Shown here: positions 37,375-45,868 of the stretch, one piece after another | Numbering within the stretch: position 1 is the stretch's first letter | Layout of the letters: every line of letters starts with the position of its first letter | Assembly: GCF_014639075.1 (NCBI RefSeq) | Contig: NZ_BMFS01000009.1 | Location: forward strand, 1-64,000 | DNA: 64,000 bases | DNA from: Glycocaulis albus | Lineage (GTDB): Bacteria; Pseudomonadota; Alphaproteobacteria; Caulobacterales; Maricaulaceae | Direction of reading: 5' to 3' | The notes under the pieces: model-generated | The model's input: the letters and a program-made list of their open reading frames with translations, nothing else | Told to the model about the DNA's origin: nothing | The model's database searches: none | Made by a program: the position numbers and the translations under genes

Positions 37375-38889
37375 ATGGCCCAGTCCGCCCCCGGTGGCAC
37401 GCACAAGCCCGCTGCAGCAACACCCACGCTGGTCACCGGCTTTATTGATGGCAGCTTTGTGCCCGGCGGCAAGGGGCATCGTGTTCCCGTTCACTATCCG
37501 GGGAGCGGCCAGGTTGTCTCGCAGTTGCACGAAAGTGATGCCCGTGAAGTGGACATGGCGGTCCGCTCAGCCCGCGCGGCGTTCGATGCCGGGCCGTGGC
37601 CCCGCATGGCGATAGAGGAGCGTCAGGCGGTCCTGCAGGCAATTCACGATGCAATTCTGGCGCATGACGAGGAGCTGGCTTATCTGGAGTGCCTGAATAC
37701 CGGCATTGTCATGCGCGAGGTACGCCAGCGCCATATCCGCAGGGCGGCCTATAATTTCAAATTCTTCTCGGAAGTCATCAGTCAGCAGCCGGGCGAAGTC
37801 TGGACCCAGAACCGGGATTACCTGACTTTTGTCACGCGTGAGCCGGCCGGTGTGGCGGCTCTGATCGCGCCGTGGAATGCGCCGCTGGCGCTGGCCTCGA
37901 TGAAGATCGCGGCCGCCATTGCCTTCGGCAATACATGTGTCCTCAAGCCGTCAGAGCAGACACCGCTATCGCTGGCCCGGCTTGTGGAAATCATTCATCA
38001 GGCCGGCGTGCCCGCCGGTGTGGTCAATCTGGTCAATGGGCGCGGGGGCGTGACGGGCGTGGCGCTGGTGGACCATCCCGGTATCGACCGGGTTGCGTTC
38101 ACCGGCGGCACGGCCACGGGGCGCACCATCATGCAGGCCGCTGGCAAGCGCCTGAAGCCCGCATCTGTGGAGCTCGGCGGCAAGTCGGCCAATATCGTTT
38201 TTGCCGACGCTGATCTGGAGCGTGCTCTGGATGGCGCGCTGCTGGGTATCTTCTCCAATAATGGCCAGCAATGCCTTGCAGGCTCGCGCATCCTGGTGGA
38301 AGAGCCGGTTTTCGATGATTTTGTCGAGGCCTTCGTGGAGCGTGCGCGCAGGCTGAAAGTCGGTGATCCGATGGCCGATGATACCGAGCTTGGCCCTATC
38401 GCATCCGCGCGTCACCGCGACCACATCCTGTCCTATGTCGATATCGCACAAGGCCAGGGCGCAAAACTGCTGACCGGCGGCAAGGCGATCGAGGGTGACG
38501 GCTACTTCATGGAGCCCACGGCGGTACTGGCCTCTGACAATGCCAGCCGCGTTTGCCAGGAAGAGATCTTCGGACCCTTCGCAGCCTTCCTGAAGTTCAA
38601 TGGCAGGGAAGAAGCGGCGGCAATTGCCAACCACTCGCCCTTCGGCCTTGTCGGCTATGCCTGGACGCAGAACCTCGATACCGCGCTGTGGATCAGCCGC
38701 CATGTCCGCACCGGCCTGATGTGGGTGAATACGCCGCTCATGCGCGAGCTGCGCGCGCCCTTTGGCGGCATCAAGGATTCCGGCATTGGCCGGGATGGCG
38801 CGGCAGCGTCGCGCGATTTCTTCACCGACGAGAAGACGGTGACCATTCCCGTCGGCAATGTGCCGCTTCGCAAGCTGGGAATGGGCTGA
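37375..38889 (+). CDS. Aldehyde dehydrogenase (HpaE/AldA-like)
   Basis: NAD(P)-dependent oxidation of an aldehyde to an acid. The 504-residue protein has the substrate segment LIAPWNAPLALASMKIAAAIAFGNTCVLKPSEQTPLS, the catalytic Glu in SVELGGKSANIVF and the catalytic Cys in NNGQQCLAGSRI. The EEIFGPF and FGGIKDSGIGRDG segments near the end are also family-standard. The closest types by eye are 2-hydroxymuconic or 5-carboxymethyl-2-hydroxymuconic semialdehyde dehydrogenases. A plausible promoter, TTGACT at 37282 with a 17-bp spacer to TCGTAT, lies in the 220-bp divergent region shared with the monooxygenase; ATTG-CTAGA-CAAT at 37237-37249 is a weak inverted repeat there. Confidence 0.92.
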   Translation: MAQSAPGGTHKPAAATPTLVTGFIDGSFVPGGKGHRVPVHYPGSGQVVSQLHESDAREVDMAVRSARAAFDAGPWPRMAIEERQAVLQAIHDAILAHDEELAYLECLNTGIVMREVRQRHIRRAAYNFKFFSEVISQQPGEVWTQNRDYLTFVTREPAGVAALIAPWNAPLALASMKIAAAIAFGNTCVLKPSEQTPLSLARLVEIIHQAGVPAGVVNLVNGRGGVTGVALVDHPGIDRVAFTGGTATGRTIMQAAGKRLKPASVELGGKSANIVFADADLERALDGALLGIFSNNGQQCLAGSRILVEEPVFDDFVEAFVERARRLKVGDPMADDTELGPIASARHRDHILSYVDIAQGQGAKLLTGGKAIEGDGYFMEPTAVLASDNASRVCQEEIFGPFAAFLKFNGREEAAAIANHSPFGLVGYAWTQNLDTALWISRHVRTGLMWVNTPLMRELRAPFGGIKDSGIGRDGAAASRDFFTDEKTVTIPVGNVPLRKLGMG

Positions 38890-38890
38890 G

Positions 38891-39586
38891 CTACCAGTCG
38901 AGATCCTCGCCCGTATACCGGAAGAACCGCCCGCAATCGGCCATTGTCATGGCCGTCATCGCAGCGAACAGGCCTTGCGCGCTTTCACGGGCGGAGACTT
39001 TCTGCCCGCCTACACTGCGCGTGAAATCGGTATCGACATAGCCGGGGCTCAGCAGCGCCACTATCACGCCCCGGTCTTTGAGATCGTGCGCCAGTGACCG
39101 CATGGCCATGTTCAGCGCGGCCTTGCTGGTGCGGTAGAAATAATTGCCGCCCGCCGTCCGGGCGATAGAGCCAAGACTGCTGGATATGGCTGCGATCTTT
39201 TTGTGATCACTCGCCAGAACATTCTCCAGCAATGCCTCTGTGACGCGTACCGGCGCCAGCAGGTTTACGTCCATCACGCGCTGCCAGGCGGCGTAGTCCA
39301 GCGATCCCAGCTGAGTGTCGCGATGGGTGATGCCCGCGTTATTGACCAGAAGGTCAATAGGAAGATCGTCGAGCGACGATGCCAACCTTGCCAGTGAGGC
39401 AGGGTCGCTGACATCCAGTGTTTCAACGCGTATACGGCCGGGAAAGTCTTCCGATAGCGCGGTCAGGGACGCATTCTGCGGGCCTTCGCGGCACGTCGCC
39501 ACCACATCCCACCCCTGCTCGGCAAAGACGGTGGCCAGCGCCAGGCCCACGCCGCGGCTGGCCCCCGTGATCAGTACACAAGGCAT
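38891..39586 (-). CDS. SDR family oxidoreductase
   Basis: A 231-residue short-chain dehydrogenase with the cofactor motif TGASRGVG (residues 7-14), Asp in TLDVSD, NNAG, catalytic Ser in AISSSLGS and the YxxxK pair in FYRTSKAALN. Arg in ATCREG after the second strand suggests NADP preference. The substrate is unknown. It lies 7 bp downstream of the GntR gene on the same strand, so the two form an operon, and it ends 1 bp from the convergent aldehyde dehydrogenase gene. Confidence 0.88.
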   Translation of the reverse strand: MPCVLITGASRGVGLALATVFAEQGWDVVATCREGPQNASLTALSEDFPGRIRVETLDVSDPASLARLASSLDDLPIDLLVNNAGITHRDTQLGSLDYAAWQRVMDVNLLAPVRVTEALLENVLASDHKKIAAISSSLGSIARTAGGNYFYRTSKAALNMAMRSLAHDLKDRGVIVALLSPGYVDTDFTRSVGGQKVSARESAQGLFAAMTAMTMADCGRFFRYTGEDLDW

Positions 39587-39593
39587 GGGCGGG

Positions 39594-40433
39594 CTATCCG
39601 ATATGGCGCCACTGCGGGCGGCTGGAGCTGTTATCGCGCGTCAGCAGCATGTGATACTCGTACTGGTCGGGATTATAGAGGCCCTGCTGGTGCTCGAAGG
39701 GCTGTCCGGCCTCGTCGAACACGGTCCGGCGCAGGCGGATCAGCGGCGCGCCGACACCGACCGATAGCCGGTTCGCGGCCCGGTCGTCGGCGGCCACGGC
39801 ACTGATGGTCTGCTCGGCGCGCATGGCCTTGATGCCCGTCGCCTCCAGTATGCGCATGACCGGCCGGTCATCGAGTTCCTTTTCCGAAATCCGTGAGGCG
39901 AAGGCGGCTGGCAGAAACAGGGTCGTCAGCGAAAGGGGCTTGGATTTGTAATAGCGCAGCCGCTCAATGCGCAGAGCAGGGGAGCCGGGTTTCAGGTTCA
40001 GCGCAGCCGCTGCCACGGACGGAACCGGCGCTGCGGTGTCGAACGCTATCAGCTTGGCCGTGGTGTCCAGCCCCAGCGTGATAAGGTTTTCGACAAGGCC
40101 GGCCAGGCGTTCGCTACCGCCTTCCCCGCCTGGCGGGCACGCAAACGTACCTACACCATGGCGCCGCACGATCAGTGATTCGCGCTCGAGCATTTCCAGT
40201 GCGCGCCGCACTGTGACGCGCGATACGTCATAGGTCTTGCTCAACGTCATCTCGGGCGGCAAGGGCTGGTCGCGACCGAACATGCCGTCCTGAATCTGCT
40301 GACGCAGTATGGTGTAAAGCTGATGGTATACGGGCAGGCTGGTTGTCTGAGACGAACCAAGACGGCGGCGGCCAACCTCTGAACCGGAATCGGCCTGTTG
40401 GGTTTTTGGCAAGTCGTCATCCTCCAGAAGCAC
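39594..40433 (-). CDS. GntR family regulator, HutC/UTRA subfamily (second copy)
   Basis: A 279-residue transcription factor. About 33 extra N-terminal residues precede the winged helix (SLPVYHQLYTILRQQIQDGMF, then TYDVSRVTVRRALEMLERESLIVRRHGVGTF). The UTRA effector domain covers about residues 110-270 and ends QYEYHMLLTRDNSS. The start is taken as GTG at 40433; no ATG exists before the DNA-binding domain, so the true start may be later. It is divergent from the amidase at 40615, and an inverted-repeat site at 40558 lies between. The same site pattern recurs in front of the hydratase operon, which makes this protein the best candidate controller of both. Confidence 0.88.
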   Translation of the reverse strand: MLLEDDDLPKTQQADSGSEVGRRRLGSSQTTSLPVYHQLYTILRQQIQDGMFGRDQPLPPEMTLSKTYDVSRVTVRRALEMLERESLIVRRHGVGTFACPPGGEGGSERLAGLVENLITLGLDTTAKLIAFDTAAPVPSVAAAALNLKPGSPALRIERLRYYKSKPLSLTTLFLPAAFASRISEKELDDRPVMRILEATGIKAMRAEQTISAVAADDRAANRLSVGVGAPLIRLRRTVFDEAGQPFEHQQGLYNPDQYEYHMLLTRDNSSSRPQWRHIG

Positions 40434-40557
40434 GGGCAGGCCGCCGGTCAGGACGTTACCCTTTTTTTATTTGATATTGTGCCGCGTTGGCGCCGATCAG
40501 CAAGCCGTTCGTGCCAGCCAATAGCCCGCAAGCCGGTATGCAGCGCTGATCACTTGC

Positions 40558-40579
40558 TTAAATGATCTACATTTATAAC
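40558..40579. promoter_or_regulatory. Operator candidate shared with 45869-45890
   Basis: On the minus strand the site reads GTTATA-N4-TAGATC followed by ATTTAA, matching the pattern GATATA-N4-TATATC-ATTTAA at 45869. It lies 36 bp upstream of the amidase ATG, in the divergent gntR/amidase promoter. Confidence 0.5.
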
Positions 40580-40614
40580 ATTTGGTTCGGTGCCGCTCTG
40601 AGAGGATTTGACAT

Positions 40615-41307
40615 ATGGCCGATCTCGCATTCCAGCCCACCATGATCCGCGAGGACAAGACGGCGCGGGAGCTGTTCGAGGCCGTCAAGGCCAACCCTGC
40701 GCGCGCCCGGTTCGGTTTCGGCGAGAAGCTGGCGGTGGTGAATGTCGATTTTCAGCAGGCCTATACCCGTCCCGACCTGTTTCCGAAGACGGCCTATGTC
40801 ACGCATCCCGATCAGATCGGGTTCGTGAACCGGATCAGCCAGCTGGCTAGGCAGAAGGACATGCCCGTCATCTGGAGCCACGTGGCCTACAAGCCGGATT
40901 CCGGTGACGCGGGCGTGTGGGGCACACGGACCGATACGCCCGACAGCCTGCAGAATATCCGCTATGACAGCGAGCGCCACCAATTCGACCCGCGCTGCGA
41001 GATCGACGAGGCTCGCGACCTTGTCTTCACCAAACGCATGCCGTCGGCCTTCTTCGAGACGCCGCTGGCAAGCTATCTGGTCTGGCACAAGGTGGATACG
41101 GTGCTGGTAACGGGCGGATCCACATCAGGCTGCGTCCGGGCGACGGCTGTAGACAGTCTCAGCCATGGCTACCGTACCATCGTTGCCGAGGAGTGCGTGG
41201 CCGACAAGCACGAGAGCTATCACTACGCCAACCTCACCGATCTCCAGCTCAAATACGCCGATGTCGTATCCGCGCAGGAGGTGATGGACTGGCTGGCGTC
41301 GCGCTAG
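40615..41307 (+). CDS. Isochorismatase-family amidase (carbamoylsarcosine/maleamate amidase-like)
   Basis: A 230-residue cysteine hydrolase. The catalytic triad of the family is visible as Asp45 (VVNVDFQQAY), Lys140 (FTKRMPSAFFETPL) and Cys173 in GGSTSGCVRATAVDSL, and the cis-peptide VTGGSTSGC is standard. Motif details match N-carbamoylsarcosine amidase and maleamate amidohydrolase more than nicotinamidase or true isochorismatase. It likely hydrolyses a carboxyl-amide with release of ammonia. AGAGGA lies nine bases before the ATG. Its end overlaps by 4 bp the convergent operon containing two cyclic-imidase-like genes, whose half-amide product would be a fitting substrate (inference). Confidence 0.85.
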   Translation: MADLAFQPTMIREDKTARELFEAVKANPARARFGFGEKLAVVNVDFQQAYTRPDLFPKTAYVTHPDQIGFVNRISQLARQKDMPVIWSHVAYKPDSGDAGVWGTRTDTPDSLQNIRYDSERHQFDPRCEIDEARDLVFTKRMPSAFFETPLASYLVWHKVDTVLVTGGSTSGCVRATAVDSLSHGYRTIVAEECVADKHESYHYANLTDLQLKYADVVSAQEVMDWLASR

Positions 41308-42218
41308 CGAGCCGCGCTGGCGATCTCGCTGGCTGAGGCGCTCCACACACCATCATTCCCGGCTAGTGCTTCCAGTACGCGCCGCACTGCATGCATGCGG
41401 AAGGGCTGTCCGCTGACATAGGGTGTGAGCGAAAAGGACAGCACCTGCCCTCCGGTGCGCGGCGTTTCTGAAATCATCAGGCGGGCGGCTTCCAGGATCT
41501 GGTCCGCCCACTCATCCTCGCTCTGACGGCGATCAACAAGCAGCGTGCGGTCATCGAGCTCGTTGTAGAGCGGCACGGCGGTTACCTCGCCGGACGGCGT
41601 ACGCATAGGCACCGGCACGCTGTCCTGCTCCCAGTCCAGGCAGACATCGAAGCCGTGCTCAGCGATCAGTTTCAGTGTGTTGAAGGATTGCTGCCGCGCG
41701 GGGCTCATCCAGACACGCGGGTTGAGGCCGGCATTGGCGAACGCCTCGCGGGTCTCGCCGATCCAGCGCTCCTCCTCGCCGGCTTCGAGACCGCTCCAGT
41801 GAATGCGGTCCGCTTCCAGGCCGTAAGCGGCGATTTCGTGGTCCGCGTCCGTTATGGCCTCGATCAGCGGCTGCGCGCGCTCCAGAAGGGTGGCGTTGAC
41901 CGGGAAGGTCGCTTTCACGCCTGCTGCTGCAAGCGCGTCGAGAAGCCGGAAAACGCCCACCCGGTTGCCATAATCGCGGGTCGTGTAGTGGCGCAAATCC
42001 GGCCACGGCGTCACCATCGCGCCGGGATGACGGAATGGCTTGCCTTGCGGGCTCAGCCGGTGCCACTCGACCGGCACCACGATCATCGCTGCCAGCGCCT
42101 TGCCGCCTGGCCAGTTGATGGGTGTGCGTTCGCCAGACGGACGCCAGTCATACAGGCTCTGATCCATACCGTGGCGGCGGTGCGGGTAGTGCAGGTGGTT
42201 TTCAGGCAGCGGCATCAT
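41304..42218 (-). CDS. PuuE/cyclic-imidase-type polysaccharide deacetylase-fold protein, divergent
   Basis: A 304-residue NodB-fold protein with the PuuE-type layout: HYTTRDYGNRVGVFRLLDAL, then VKATFPVNATLLER, AVPLYNEL and a final VRRVLEALAGNDGVWSASASEIASAAR. Compared with its upstream neighbour, the SHG motif is replaced by AAYG and the conserved PLHAYLVSQPHR by SLTPYVSGQPFR, so two histidines at the expected active site are missing. It may be a non-catalytic or altered-specificity partner. MM at 42218/42215 gives two possible starts; both lie inside the end of the upstream gene (17-nt overlap). It is last in the operon from leuC-like. Confidence 0.78.
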   Translation of the reverse strand: MMPLPENHLHYPHRRHGMDQSLYDWRPSGERTPINWPGGKALAAMIVVPVEWHRLSPQGKPFRHPGAMVTPWPDLRHYTTRDYGNRVGVFRLLDALAAAGVKATFPVNATLLERAQPLIEAITDADHEIAAYGLEADRIHWSGLEAGEEERWIGETREAFANAGLNPRVWMSPARQQSFNTLKLIAEHGFDVCLDWEQDSVPVPMRTPSGEVTAVPLYNELDDRTLLVDRRQSEDEWADQILEAARLMISETPRTGGQVLSFSLTPYVSGQPFRMHAVRRVLEALAGNDGVWSASASEIASAAR

Positions 42219-43152
42219 CAAATCCCGTTCCGGCGCGTTTGCAGCCCCTGGCCTCGATGTCGGCGAGGCTCTGATCCCAGTAGTTCTCGCGGAAATGCCC
42301 GGCGATCTCGGCGGCGGTGGCAAACCACACCTCGTCCTTGTGTGCGGCGATATACTTCAGAGCCTCCTCGAACGGGCCGATCCGGTGCGGCTGGGAGACG
42401 AGATAGGCGTGCAGCGGAATGCACATGACGGTGCCGCTCTGGGCGCCTTCGGCGAGAAGCTGGTCGAAATGGCGTTTGAGCACGTCGGCGTAGCGTGTGG
42501 GCGTCATCGCTAGCGCGCCATAGGTGATGACGTCATTGACCTCCAGCGAGTAGGGCATGGAGACAAGCTTGCCCGAGCGCGTTTTAAGCGGCTGGGGCTG
42601 GTCATCCTGGAAGAGGTCGCACGTGTACCAGAAATCGTACTCCGCGATCAGGTCCATCGTGCGCGGTGTATGGGTCAGGGCAGGAGCCAGATAGCCGCGT
42701 ATGCGCTGGCCTGTGGCGTCCTGCACGGTGCGGATGGAGTCCTCGATGACGGCCCGCTCCTGCGCCTCGTCCATCTCGTAGGAATAGCGCGTATTGTAGA
42801 TGCCGTGGCTGAAAAATTCCCAGTCACGCGCCACGCACGCCTCGATGATTTCCGGGTGATGCTGGCACAGCGCGACATTGAGCGAGACGGAGCCGCGAAG
42901 CGCGTATTTATCCATCAGCTCCATGAGCCGCCAATGGCCAACCCTATTGCCCCAGTCACGCTGGGAATAGCCGACCACGTCCGGTGCCGGGCGTGGCCAG
43001 CCGGGACGCTTCGGGTTCACCGGCGGGTCGAACTCGTAGAACTCGATATTGGGTGCGATCCAGAAGGCGAGCTTCTTCTCGCCGGGCCATACAATCTTTG
43101 GCCGGTCCCGGTAGGGCCAATAGTCGTACAGGTTCGGATCGGCGGTCATCAT
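42202..43152 (-). CDS. PuuE/cyclic imide hydrolase-like deacetylase-fold hydrolase
   Basis: A 316-residue NodB-fold protein. It follows the plan of bacterial PuuE allantoinase and the homologous cyclic imide hydrolases, which open ring amides: WGNRVGHWRLMELMDKYAL, WEFFSHGIYNTRYSYEMDEAQERAVI (SHG motif), ATGQRIRGYLAPAL, LVSMPYSLEVNDV, and near the end MCIPLHAYLVSQPHRIGPFEEALKYIAAHKDEVWFATAAEIAGHF. No signal peptide is present, so a cell-wall role is unlikely. Likely chemistry is hydrolysis of a cyclic imide or ureide to a half-amide. The start overlaps the lyase stop by 4 nt (ATGA). Confidence 0.82.
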   Translation of the reverse strand: MMTADPNLYDYWPYRDRPKIVWPGEKKLAFWIAPNIEFYEFDPPVNPKRPGWPRPAPDVVGYSQRDWGNRVGHWRLMELMDKYALRGSVSLNVALCQHHPEIIEACVARDWEFFSHGIYNTRYSYEMDEAQERAVIEDSIRTVQDATGQRIRGYLAPALTHTPRTMDLIAEYDFWYTCDLFQDDQPQPLKTRSGKLVSMPYSLEVNDVITYGALAMTPTRYADVLKRHFDQLLAEGAQSGTVMCIPLHAYLVSQPHRIGPFEEALKYIAAHKDEVWFATAAEIAGHFRENYWDQSLADIEARGCKRAGTGFDDAAA

Positions 43153-44036
43153 GCCTGATTGTCTCCTGCTGGCGGAGCTTCGTAACGCTGACCGGTCGCC
43201 AGCATGTCGTCCAGTCCTATGCGGGCATTGACGCCCGCAAGGTCGGTCATTCGGTCGCGAAAGGCACCCGTGGACCCATCGGCCTTCAGCGTGGCGAAGA
43301 AGGCTTCTGCCGCCGGGATAAGGGCACGCACCAGCGCTCCGGGCGAGATCACCAGCCGGTAGCCCAGCTCTGACAGCGCCTCGACATTGCTGAGCGGTGT
43401 GTCGCCGCCTTCCACCATATTGGCCAGTAGCGGCGCGCGGGCAGCAAAACGCTTCGCAGCCTGACGCATCTGGTCCAGATCGCGCGGTGCCTCGATGAAG
43501 AGCATGTCCGCCCCGGCTTCGAGGAAGGCTTCTGCGCGGTCCATGGCGGCGTCAAAGCCTTCAACGGCGATGGCGTCCGTGCGCGCAATGATGAGCGTGT
43601 TGGCCGACTGGCGCGCATCTGTCGCCGCCCGGATCTTGCTGGCCATCTCTGCGGCCGGAATAACGCCCTTGCCGCGCAGATGGCCGCAGCGCTTGGGGAA
43701 GGTCTGGTCTTCCACCTGGATGGCTGAGGCGCCCGCCCGCTCCAGCATTCGCACGGTGCGTTGCACGTTCAGCGCATTGCCAAAGCCGGTATCGGCATCA
43801 ACGATCAGGGGCAGGCTGACCCGCTCGGTGATACGCCGGGTCACGTCGGCCAGATGGTCCAGGCTGACAAGGCCGATATCGGGCCGCCCAAGCTGGGTAT
43901 AGGCGACCGACGCCCCTGACAGATATACCGCCTCGAACCCCGCCTGCTCGGCCAGGAGGGCAGAGAGGGCGTCATAGACGCCCGGCGCCAGAAGGGCAGG
44001 GCCGCTGGCGAGCCTGTCTTTCAGGATGAGGCTCAT
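43149..44036 (-). CDS. Isocitrate lyase/PEP mutase family C-C lyase
   Basis: A 295-residue TIM-barrel enzyme of the ICL/PEPM superfamily, related to methylisocitrate lyase and 2,3-dimethylmalate lyase. Metal-binding Asp residues lie in LIVDADTGFGN (residues 78-86), and the lyase signature KRCGH carries the catalytic Cys117, which oxaloacetate hydrolases and mutases lack or vary. Further landmarks are SGASVAYTQLGRPDIGL and IIARTDA. The expected reaction is cleavage of a 2-hydroxy-diacid to a 2-oxoacid (pyruvate or glyoxylate) plus a carboxylic acid. Both ends overlap neighbours by 4 nt, placing it directly after the hydratase subunits. Confidence 0.88.
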   Translation of the reverse strand: MSLILKDRLASGPALLAPGVYDALSALLAEQAGFEAVYLSGASVAYTQLGRPDIGLVSLDHLADVTRRITERVSLPLIVDADTGFGNALNVQRTVRMLERAGASAIQVEDQTFPKRCGHLRGKGVIPAAEMASKIRAATDARQSANTLIIARTDAIAVEGFDAAMDRAEAFLEAGADMLFIEAPRDLDQMRQAAKRFAARAPLLANMVEGGDTPLSNVEALSELGYRLVISPGALVRALIPAAEAFFATLKADGSTGAFRDRMTDLAGVNARIGLDDMLATGQRYEAPPAGDNQA

Positions 44037-44530
44037 GCAAGGTCTCCCTTCGCCGCGAGGCGCTTTTTGAGGTGAGGTATCAACCCGCCATCGGCAATCA
44101 TGCCGGTAAGATGTCCCGGCAGCGGGTCAAAGCTGTAACGCCGGTCCTGCGTGTGGTTGAACAGCGTGCCGACCTGCAGGTCGAGCGACAGCCGGTCCCC
44201 GGGCGCGATATAGCGCGCCTCGTCCAGCCTGATGCAGATGAGCCCCAGATTGATCGCGTTACGCCAGAAAATCCGCGCAAACGACCGGGCGATCACCGCT
44301 TTCACCCCCAGCAGTTTCAGTGACACGGCTGCCTGCTCACGTGAGGAGCCGATGCCAAAGCTTTGCCCGCCCACCACGAAATCGCCCGGCTGCACCGTGC
44401 GGGCGAAATCAGGATCAATGGCGCTGAGGCAGTGGCTGGCCAGTTCCTCTGGCGGCAGCTTCATCAGATAGCCCGGTGCCATGACATCGGTATCGATATT
44501 GTCGCCGAATACGAAGGCCTTGCCGCTCAT
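44033..44530 (-). CDS. LeuD-like small subunit of an aconitase-family hydratase
   Basis: A 165-residue swivel-domain subunit of the isopropylmalate isomerase/homoaconitase/dimethylmaleate hydratase group. Landmarks are GDNIDTDVMAPGYLM at the N-terminus and the substrate loop GQSFGIGSSREQAAVSLKLLGVKAVIARSFARIFWRNAINLGL. It should bind the large subunit encoded immediately upstream. True leucine-pathway LeuD is longer (about 200 residues), so a catabolic hydratase is more likely. The ATG overlaps the large-subunit stop and the stop overlaps the lyase start. Confidence 0.88.
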   Translation of the reverse strand: MSGKAFVFGDNIDTDVMAPGYLMKLPPEELASHCLSAIDPDFARTVQPGDFVVGGQSFGIGSSREQAAVSLKLLGVKAVIARSFARIFWRNAINLGLICIRLDEARYIAPGDRLSLDLQVGTLFNHTQDRRYSFDPLPGHLTGMIADGGLIPHLKKRLAAKGDLA

Positions 44531-45816
44531 GGCGCTGTCCCTTCCAGCATGGGGCGCGGATCGGTGATGTGGCCGGCGACCGCCGCTGCGGCCACCGAGT
44601 AGGGCGAGCCCAGATAGACATTGGCGGACTTTGCGCCCATGCGGCCCTTGAAATTGCGGTTGGTCGACGAGATGCACGTCTCGCCTTCAGCGAGCAGGCC
44701 CGCGCCCATGCCCGCACACGCGCCGCACCCGGACGGCAGCAGGATGGCCCCGGCCTCGGTCAGCGTGTGGAGCGTGCCGTCTGCGCTGGCTTCTTGGGTG
44801 GTGCGCGCGGAGGCCGGCGCTATCAGCAAACGGGTGCCGGGGGCGACCCTGCGCCCTTTGAGAACCCGCGCCGCCATCCGCAGATCCTCGATCTTCGCGC
44901 CTACGCAGGCCCCGATATAGGCTTGGTCGATCTTTACACCCTGATGGCCGGAAACGGGCAAGGTCCGGTCAGGGCTGTGCGGCGCGGCGATTTGCGGCTC
45001 CAGCGCGCCGGCATCAAATGTGTGGCGCGTCGCGTAGCGGGCATCCGCGTCGGAGGCGAGAGCAAGCGCCGCCGCCTCATCTTCCACAGGCGCGCCAATC
45101 TCGCGCAGATAGTCAAAGGTCACGCCATCGGGCGCGACGACTCCAGTCTCGCAGCCCAGCTCGGCGGCCATGTTGCACAGGACCATGCGCTCGGCCATGC
45201 CCATCGCCTCCACGGTCGGTCCGGCGTATTCGACCGCGTTGAAAGCGTTATCGAGGCCCAGCTCCTTGCACAGGAAGAGCATCACGTCCTTGGCGGCGAC
45301 GCCGTCGGCGAACGCGCCCCTCCATTCCACACGGATGGTCTCCGGCACGCTGACCCATGTTCGCCCGGTTGCGACGATGGCGGCCATGTCGGTGGCCCCA
45401 TAGCCCGCCGCATATGTCCCGAACGCGCCCGCCATCGGTGTGTGGCTGTCACCGCCCGCTATGACCGCGCCGGGGCGTATCAAACCGTGTTCGGGCAGGA
45501 CGAGGTGGCAGATGCCCACCATGTCGAAGAAGTTCTTCACACCGTGTGCGGCCGCGAAATCGCGGGTGAATTTCAGGATGGCGGCGCTTTCAGCGTCAAC
45601 GGCCGGAACATAGTGATCGGACACGATGGCGACCCGGTCCGGGTCCCACAGGCCCACACCGAGCTCTTCCAGCATCGGCGCCCAGCGTCTGGGGCCAGAG
45701 CTGTCATGGGCAAAGGCCAGATCAATACCCACGGTCACGATCTCACCGGCCCGGACCGACTTTCGGTCCGCGGCCCGGGCGATGATTTTTTCAACCAGGG
45801 TCATGCCCCGCGCCAT
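44527..45816 (-). CDS. LeuC-like large subunit of an aconitase-family hydratase
   Basis: A 429-residue [4Fe-4S] dehydratase large subunit. The three cluster ligands are Cys304 (IGACVGAKIEDL) and Cys364/Cys367 (SGCGACAGMG). Substrate segments include GGDSHTPMAGAFGTYAAGYGATDMA and SSTNRNFKGRMG. At 429 residues it matches the short archaeal-type LeuC/dimethylmaleate hydratase DmdA size rather than the 470-residue leucine enzyme. In context it probably hydrates a substituted maleate to a malate for the adjoining lyase. The start at 45816 has an alternative Met five codons later. It is first of five overlapping genes. Confidence 0.88.
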   Translation of the reverse strand: MARGMTLVEKIIARAADRKSVRAGEIVTVGIDLAFAHDSSGPRRWAPMLEELGVGLWDPDRVAIVSDHYVPAVDAESAAILKFTRDFAAAHGVKNFFDMVGICHLVLPEHGLIRPGAVIAGGDSHTPMAGAFGTYAAGYGATDMAAIVATGRTWVSVPETIRVEWRGAFADGVAAKDVMLFLCKELGLDNAFNAVEYAGPTVEAMGMAERMVLCNMAAELGCETGVVAPDGVTFDYLREIGAPVEDEAAALALASDADARYATRHTFDAGALEPQIAAPHSPDRTLPVSGHQGVKIDQAYIGACVGAKIEDLRMAARVLKGRRVAPGTRLLIAPASARTTQEASADGTLHTLTEAGAILLPSGCGACAGMGAGLLAEGETCISSTNRNFKGRMGAKSANVYLGSPYSVAAAAVAGHITDPRPMLEGTAP

Positions 45817-45868
45817 GTAAGGCCTCGCCGGTCTGCCAGCGTGCAGCGTGATGCTTGCCCGCTTAAAA

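Noticed and set aside
34808-41307. Classical aerobic nicotinate (nic) pathway
   Set aside because: Amidase, racemase-fold and monooxygenase genes recall nicF, nicE and nicC, but no nicA/B, nicX or nicD-like gene is present and the racemase-fold protein lacks the second catalytic Cys.
44033-45816. Leucine biosynthesis leuCD
   Set aside because: The subunits are short, sit in an operon with a lyase and imidases, and no leuA or leuB is near; a catabolic hydratase fits better.
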